In this document: piece by piece, positions 39,044 through 43,458 of the stretch
How positions within the stretch are numbered: position 1 is the stretch's first letter
Layout of the letters: each line of letters begins with the position of its first letter
NCBI GenBank assembly: GCA_964579325.1
Contig: CAZOHN010000007.1
Coordinates: 1 to 43,458, forward strand
Direction: 5' to 3'
DNA: 43,458 bases
Source: CAZOHN01 sp964579325
GTDB taxonomy: Bacteria; Pseudomonadota; Alphaproteobacteria; Rhodobacterales; Rhodobacteraceae
Translations under genes and position numbers: made by a program
The notes under the pieces: model-generated
The model's database searches: none
What the model was told of the DNA's origin: nothing
Seen by the model: the letters and a program-made list of their open reading frames with translations, nothing else

Positions 39044-40087
39044 ATGGCGGCGATCAGGACGGCAGCCATCTGGTCCCTCGGGCTGGCCTGCGCAGCGGCG
39101 CCGTCCCTTGCAGACTGGCAGCAGCAGAGCTTCGACAACGGGATGTGGTTCGAGGCCTGGGCCTACACGCCGGATCGCTCCGTCAGGCTCAATTGCGGCG
39201 GCCTCTCGCCCACCGGCCTGCCGCCTCCTGCAACGGACGAAGCCTACCTGACCGCGCCCTATACCCTCCACCTCGGTATCGGAACGGCCCTTGCCGGCCC
39301 GCCGGCGAGCTACGACGACTTCTCGCCACTTCCGGGCGCGATGGTTGTGGCCGGAAGCAATGGCTACGTGCTGCCGGGCCCCGAGTTCGACCAGCTCAAC
39401 AGTGACGCCTGGATACAACCGCTTGGCTTCGGCGACCCCCTCGTCGCTGCGCTTCTCGACGGTGCGGACGGGAGGCTGGAACTCCGTATGGCTGGCCGAG
39501 CCCCCCTTGCCCTCGATCCCGCGGGTCTGGCCCCCGCGCTCGCAACCGCTTTGGCCTTCTGCGACGCTCGCTGGGCCGCGCTCGGAAACCCCGTGCCGCC
39601 GCAAGCCGCCGCCACCATCGCGACCCTGCGCGCCATGCCCTCGACCCAGCAGGCCCCGGCACAGCCACCCGCCCAAGCGGCCTCGCCGCTCCGTGCAGTG
39701 GCCGACCGCCACATCTTCGCAGGTTGTCGCGGCGTGGCGACTGCCGATCCCGACTATCTGATCGAGACCGAGATCGATGGCGACGGAGTTCCCGATGTAA
39801 TTCTCGACTGGGGTGGCATCACTTGTCCCGGTGCAGCACCCCGCCCAAGTTGCGGCGCCGCCTACTGCAGCATCGATGTCTTCCTGTCGACGCGACCCGG
39901 CCAGACGCCCTCCGAAGGTTTCCTCGGAATCGGCGTCCGGGTTGAACCGGGACTTCCCGGTCGCGCCGATCTCGTGACCCATGTCACCGCCGGCTCCTGC
40001 CCTCAGACAACCCGCCCCGCAACCTGCGAACAAGTATGGCGCTGGACCGGCACTTCTCTGGAGCCGCTCCCGACCGGCGCGAAGTGA
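39044..40087 (+). CDS. Exported protein of unknown function
   Basis: A 347-residue protein with a signal peptide (AIWSLGLACAAAPSLA) and cleavage near residue 24. The N-terminal domain (about 25-185) has VRLNCGGLSP, MAGRAPLALDP and several Cys. A low-complexity Pro/Ala/Gln linker (QQAPAQPPAQAASP) joins it to a C-terminal domain with FAGCRGVATADPDYLIETEI and DGDGVPDVILDWGG, a calcium-type Asp-rich loop, and four more Cys (probable disulfides). No family recognised. It is divergent from the SDR gene and convergent with methylsuccinyl-CoA dehydrogenase. Start: ATG with CGGGAG upstream. Confidence 0.75.
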   Translation: MAAIRTAAIWSLGLACAAAPSLADWQQQSFDNGMWFEAWAYTPDRSVRLNCGGLSPTGLPPPATDEAYLTAPYTLHLGIGTALAGPPASYDDFSPLPGAMVVAGSNGYVLPGPEFDQLNSDAWIQPLGFGDPLVAALLDGADGRLELRMAGRAPLALDPAGLAPALATALAFCDARWAALGNPVPPQAAATIATLRAMPSTQQAPAQPPAQAASPLRAVADRHIFAGCRGVATADPDYLIETEIDGDGVPDVILDWGGITCPGAAPRPSCGAAYCSIDVFLSTRPGQTPSEGFLGIGVRVEPGLPGRADLVTHVTAGSCPQTTRPATCEQVWRWTGTSLEPLPTGAK

Positions 40088-40096
40088 GGGACAGCG

Positions 40097-41770
40097 TCAG
40101 TCCAGCAGCCGCCGCGCGATCACCTGGGCCTGGATCTCGGCCGCGCCCTCGAAGATATTGAGGATGCGCGCGTCGCAGAGGATGCGGCTGATCTGGTATT
40201 CCAGCGCGAAGCCATTGCCGCCGTGGATCTGCAACCCGTTGTCGGCAGAGGCCCAGGCGACGCGCGCGCCCAAGAGCTTGGCCATGCCCGCCTCGAGGTC
40301 GCAGCGCTTGTCGTGGTCCTTCTGCCAGGCGCTGAAGTAGGTCAGCTGCCGCGCCACCATGATCTCGACGGCCATCATCGCGAGCTTGCCGGCCACGCGC
40401 GGGAACTCGATCAGCGACTTGCCGAACTGCTTGCGGTCCTCGGCATACTTCATCGCCACTTCCAGCGCGTTCTGCGCCACCCCGATCGCGCGGGCCGCCG
40501 TCTGGATGCGGGCGCTTTCGAAGGTCTGCATCAGCTGCTTGAAACCCTGCCCCTCGACGCCACCCAGAAGGTTCTCGCCCTTCACGCGGAAGTCGTCGAA
40601 GTTGACGGTGTATTCCTTCATGCCGCGGTAGCCGAGCACCTCGATCTCGCCACCCGACAGTCCCGGATCGACGAAGGGGGCCTCGTCGGTGCCCGGCGTC
40701 TTTTCCGCCAGGAACATGCTCAGGCCGCGGTAATCGGCCGTGTCCGGCACCGACCGCGCCAGCACCGTCATCACATGGGTGCGCGCGGCATGGGTGATCC
40801 AGGTCTTGTTGCCGGTGATGACCCAGTCATCGCCGTCGCGCTTCGCTCGCGTCCGCAGCGCGCCCAGGTCCGACCCGGTGTTGGGTTCCGTGAAAACGGC
40901 CGTCGGAAGCACCTCGCCGCTCGCCAGAAGGGGCAGCCACTTCTCCTTCTGCTCGGCCGTCCCGCCGCACAGGATCAATTCAGCCGCGATTTCCGACCGG
41001 GTGCCGAGCGAGCCCACGCCGATGTACCCGCGCGACAGCTCCTCCGACACCACCACCATCGACGCCTTCGTGAGCCCCAGTCCCCCGAACTCCTCCGGGA
41101 TCGTCAGGCCGAACACGCCCATCTCGGCCAACTCCCCGATGATCTCCATCGGGATCAGCTCGTCCTTCAGGTGCCATTCGTGCGCCTCGGGGGTGACCTT
41201 CTCGTCCGAGAAGCGGCGGAACTGGTCGCGGATCATCTCCAGCTCTTCATCGAGCCCCGTTGCCCCGAAGGTCGCATGGCCCGAGTTGTCGCGCATGAGT
41301 GCTACCAGCCGTGACCGCGCTGCGGCCGTATTTCCCTCGGAGACCAGCCGCTCGACCGCTGGCACGTGCAAGGCTGCGTCGCTCACGCCGATGTCGCGCA
41401 GCCGCGCAATCTCGCCCTGGCTCATCGGGATGCCGCCGGAAATCTGGCTCAGATACTCCCCGAAGCAAATCTGCAGGAGCAAAGCCTCCATTTCGCCGAG
41501 CCGTCCCGCCTCGGAAAGCCGGTCCGCCCAGGCCTGCATCTGCCGCAGCGCCTCGACATAGGTTGCAAGCCAGGCGAGCGCGTGCGCTGCGTGCTGGTGC
41601 TGCTCGAGCCGCGCCGCCGAGACCTTTCCATCCTCGGTCACGAGGCTGCGCAGAGCCTCGCGCGCCTGCTCCATGACCGCGTTCACAGGGATGAGCGCAT
41701 CCGCAGAAAGCGCCCGGACATCAGCGAGCACCACGTCCCGGGCCGTCAAGGTCTGTCCATCATGCGGCAT
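40097..41770 (-). CDS. mcd: (2S)-methylsuccinyl-CoA dehydrogenase
   Basis: Flavin enzyme of the ethylmalonyl-CoA pathway, oxidising (2S)-methylsuccinyl-CoA to mesaconyl-CoA; this pathway replaces the glyoxylate shunt for acetate growth. It is 557 aa, about 170 longer than ordinary acyl-CoA dehydrogenases. The extra N-terminal part includes QHAAHALAWLATYVEALRQM and ISGGIPMSQGEIARLRDIG, typical of Mcd. The acyl-CoA dehydrogenase core has VFTEPNTGSDLGALRTRA, KTWITHAA, YAEDRKQFGKSL and QIHGGNGFALEY. The ATG has AAGGAG 8 bases upstream. The assignment rests on the extension and length. Upstream is an AT-rich 165-base gap shared with the divergent permease gene. Confidence 0.85.
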   Translation of the reverse strand: MPHDGQTLTARDVVLADVRALSADALIPVNAVMEQAREALRSLVTEDGKVSAARLEQHQHAAHALAWLATYVEALRQMQAWADRLSEAGRLGEMEALLLQICFGEYLSQISGGIPMSQGEIARLRDIGVSDAALHVPAVERLVSEGNTAAARSRLVALMRDNSGHATFGATGLDEELEMIRDQFRRFSDEKVTPEAHEWHLKDELIPMEIIGELAEMGVFGLTIPEEFGGLGLTKASMVVVSEELSRGYIGVGSLGTRSEIAAELILCGGTAEQKEKWLPLLASGEVLPTAVFTEPNTGSDLGALRTRAKRDGDDWVITGNKTWITHAARTHVMTVLARSVPDTADYRGLSMFLAEKTPGTDEAPFVDPGLSGGEIEVLGYRGMKEYTVNFDDFRVKGENLLGGVEGQGFKQLMQTFESARIQTAARAIGVAQNALEVAMKYAEDRKQFGKSLIEFPRVAGKLAMMAVEIMVARQLTYFSAWQKDHDKRCDLEAGMAKLLGARVAWASADNGLQIHGGNGFALEYQISRILCDARILNIFEGAAEIQAQVIARRLLD

Positions 41771-41935
41771 GGCACGACTCCTTCTGAACTGGTCCGGCGT
41801 GAGATAGGGCCTTCGCAGGTGCAGCGCAACAAAAATTCAATCAATAAGCCTATCGCGCAGTAAAATGTCGCATTCATTTCGCTGGTGCGGCACGACCTGA
41901 CGGACGATATAGCTTGAACCCGACAGGGGACAGGA

Positions 41936-42706
41936 ATGGACTTCCTCACGGCCGGACTTTCCATGCCCGCCTTCGTGGCGGCCCTCTCCATCACGCTCTT
42001 CGCCGGCTTCGTGAAGGGTGCGGTCGGCTTCGCCATGCCCCTCATCATGATCTCGGCCTTCGGCGCGTTGATGCCACCCGAGATCGCGCTGGCCGGGCTG
42101 ATCCTGCCGACAGTGGTGACGAACATTAGCCAGGCCCTCCGCCAGGGCTTCAGCGAAGCCTGGGCCTCGGTCGTCAAGTTTCACCGCCTCATCTTCCCGA
42201 TCCTCATCGGCATTCCACTCTCCGCGCCGTTTGTCCGTGTCATTCCCGAATGGCTCTACCTGCTCATCCTCGGCATCCCCGTGACCGCCTTCGCGCTCGT
42301 CCAACTCCTCGGGTTGCCGCTGGCGATACGTCTGGAACACCGCAATCGAGCGCAATGGGGGCTCGGGCTGATCGGCGGGCTCTATGGAGGCGTCGCCGGG
42401 ATCTGGGGCCCGCCCATTCTCGTCTACCTGCTCTCGATCCGCGCCGACAAGACAGAGACGGTGCGCGTCCAGGGCGTGATCTTCTTCCTCGGCGCGGTCG
42501 TCCTGCTGGTATCGCACCTGGGCACCGGTGTCATGAACGCAGCCACGGTTCCGTTTTCTGCCGCGCTCGTCGTTCCCGCCGTTCTGGGGCTCATGGTCGG
42601 CTACGCCGTGCAGGACCGGCTGCCGCAGGCCGCCTTCCGCCGAGCCACCCAGGCGCTCCTCGTCCTCACTGGCCTGAATCTCATCTGGAACGCCTTCCAT
42701 GTGTGA
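41936..42706 (+). CDS. TauE/SafE-family (TSUP) permease
   Basis: A 256-residue inner-membrane protein with about eight hydrophobic segments. FAGFVKGAVGFAMPLI in the first half and GGLYGGVAGIWGPPILVYLL in the second are the paired family motifs of the sulfite/organosulfonate exporter superfamily. Substrate unknown (sulfite, sulfoacetate or other anions are known for relatives). The ATG follows GGGGACAGGA. It is divergent from mcd and convergent with pckA. Confidence 0.9.
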   Translation: MDFLTAGLSMPAFVAALSITLFAGFVKGAVGFAMPLIMISAFGALMPPEIALAGLILPTVVTNISQALRQGFSEAWASVVKFHRLIFPILIGIPLSAPFVRVIPEWLYLLILGIPVTAFALVQLLGLPLAIRLEHRNRAQWGLGLIGGLYGGVAGIWGPPILVYLLSIRADKTETVRVQGVIFFLGAVVLLVSHLGTGVMNAATVPFSAALVVPAVLGLMVGYAVQDRLPQAAFRRATQALLVLTGLNLIWNAFHV

Positions 42707-42722
42707 CCGGCCCGAAGGCCGG
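42707..42722. terminator. GC hairpin between convergent TSUP and pckA genes
   Basis: CCGGCC-CGAA-GGCCGG directly after the permease stop, 6-bp perfect stem with a stable GNRA-like loop and no T-run. It lies 22 bases from the pckA stop and may act in both directions. Confidence 0.45.
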
Positions 42723-42744
42723 CCACACGCGGATTTCGGCAGGT

Positions 42745-43458
42745 TCATCCGATTGCGGCTGCCTTCACATCCTCGTCGATGAATGGGACATACTGGGCGA
42801 AGTTGTCGGCGAACATGTGCACCAGCTTCTTGGCCTGCGCATCATAGGCGGCGTGGTCAGCCCAGGTCGACCGCGGGTCCAGAAGCCGGGCATCGACGCC
42901 CGGAACAGTCACCGGAACCTCGAATCCGAAGTTCGGATCCTTGCGGAACGTCGAGTCGCTGAGCGACCCGTCGAGGGCCGCCGTCAGCAACGCCCGGGTC
43001 GCCTTGATCGGCATCCGCTTGCCCAAGCCGTAGGCACCACCGGTCCAGCCGGTGTTCACCAGCCAGCAGGTCGCGCCGTGCTTCGCGATCTTCTGGCGCA
43101 GGAGATTGCCGTAGACTTCCGGCCGGCGGGGCATGAACGGGGCGCCGAAGCAGGTGGAGAACGTCGGGATCGGCTCCAGTACGCCCACCTCGGTGCCCGG
43201 GGTCTTCGCGGTGAAGCCCGACAGGAAGTGGTACATCGCCTGCGCGGGCGAGAGCCTAGCGATCGGCGGCAGGACCCCGTAGGCGTCGCAGGTCAGCATG
43301 ATGATGTTCTTGGGGTGCCCGCCCAACCCGCTTTCGCTGGCGTTGGAGATATAGTGCAGCGGGTAGGCGCAGCGCATGTTCGCCGTCAGCGAGGCATCCT
43401 CGAAGTCGAGCTCGAAGGTCTCCTCGTCGTAGACCATGTTCTCGATCACGGTGCCGAA
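42745..43458 (-). CDS. pckA: Phosphoenolpyruvate carboxykinase (ATP), C-terminal part
   Basis: Gluconeogenic enzyme converting oxaloacetate and ATP to PEP. The last 237 residues are visible and the frame is open to the window edge, so the N-terminus (about 300 residues) lies outside. Visible signatures: YPLHYISNASESGLGGHPKN, MLTCDAYGVLPPIA, HFLSGFTAKTPGTE and VNTGWTGGAYGLGKRMPI, the last being conserved near the adenine site. It would work downstream of the ethylmalonyl-CoA pathway when the cell grows on acetate. Confidence 0.96.
   Translation of the reverse strand, partial: FGTVIENMVYDEETFELDFEDASLTANMRCAYPLHYISNASESGLGGHPKNIIMLTCDAYGVLPPIARLSPAQAMYHFLSGFTAKTPGTEVGVLEPIPTFSTCFGAPFMPRRPEVYGNLLRQKIAKHGATCWLVNTGWTGGAYGLGKRMPIKATRALLTAALDGSLSDSTFRKDPNFGFEVPVTVPGVDARLLDPRSTWADHAAYDAQAKKLVHMFADNFAQYVPFIDEDVKAAAIG

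Noticed and set aside
37853..40033. 726-codon minus-strand frame
   Set aside because: Overlaps the SDR gene in another frame and runs antisense through the exported protein; composition is Gly/Arg-rich noise.

Overview
The window looks like draft-assembly chromosome from a Rhodobacterales-type alphaproteobacterium (Rhodobacter/Paracoccus/roseobacter group). The base composition is high-GC. Supporting markers are a (2S)-methylsuccinyl-CoA dehydrogenase of the ethylmalonyl-CoA pathway, a VPLPA-CTERM surface protein, a GTTC-N7-GTTC LexA box in front of dnaE2, a CtrA-like site in front of flgE, and the order rsfS-rlmH-gpmI-envC-like-ctpA-rppH. Two runs of N (10 and 100 bases) mark assembly gaps. 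No plasmid, phage, insertion sequence or CRISPR feature was seen, so this is mostly ordinary chromosome with one unusual accessory block.

Layout. 1-1143: the end of a dTDP-rhamnose operon (rfbC, partial rfbB, leftward). 1234-8464: the accessory block. It has a SARP/TPR-type regulator, a divergent PAP2/vanadium-haloperoxidase-like protein with nine YSG repeats at its N-terminus, a subtilase with no visible export signal, an animal-type haem peroxidase with Arg where the proximal His is expected, and a small membrane protein translationally coupled to the peroxidase. 8524-8600: tRNA-Lys. 8703-11283: a leftward three-gene polyprenyl-sugar/lipid glycosylation module (GT2, lipid-A-synthase-N-domain membrane protein, GT39-type transferase). 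11389-13511: dapF-mtaB. 13649-17570: SOS-type dnaE2 and a methyltransferase. 17782-23633: leftward flagellar genes motB, flgE, flgK, flgL, flgI.

23834-29345 is a rightward run of overlapping housekeeping genes: ribosome silencing (rsfS), 23S rRNA methylation (rlmH), glycolysis (gpmI), a degenerate LytM factor, the periplasmic protease ctpA, and rppH. It is followed by a methyltransferase. 30483-33742 holds leuC and leuD, with a VPLPA-CTERM protein gene lying between them. 33997-37875 holds a gap-interrupted membrane protein, an endonuclease/exonuclease/phosphatase-like exported protein, recO and an MFS transporter. 37882-43458 holds an SDR reductase, an exported protein of unknown function, methylsuccinyl-CoA dehydrogenase, a TauE/SafE permease and the C-terminal part of ATP-dependent PEP carboxykinase.

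The best candidate for an undescribed system is 1234-8464. Two unrelated oxidase/phosphatase-type folds, a protease, a regulator and a tiny membrane protein sit together, and none of the enzymes has a visible signal peptide. One of them carries a Tyr-rich, collagen-periodic (YSG)9 tail that could be a crosslinking or assembly element. That function is inference; what the sequence shows is the gene content, the motifs and the altered haem-ligand position.
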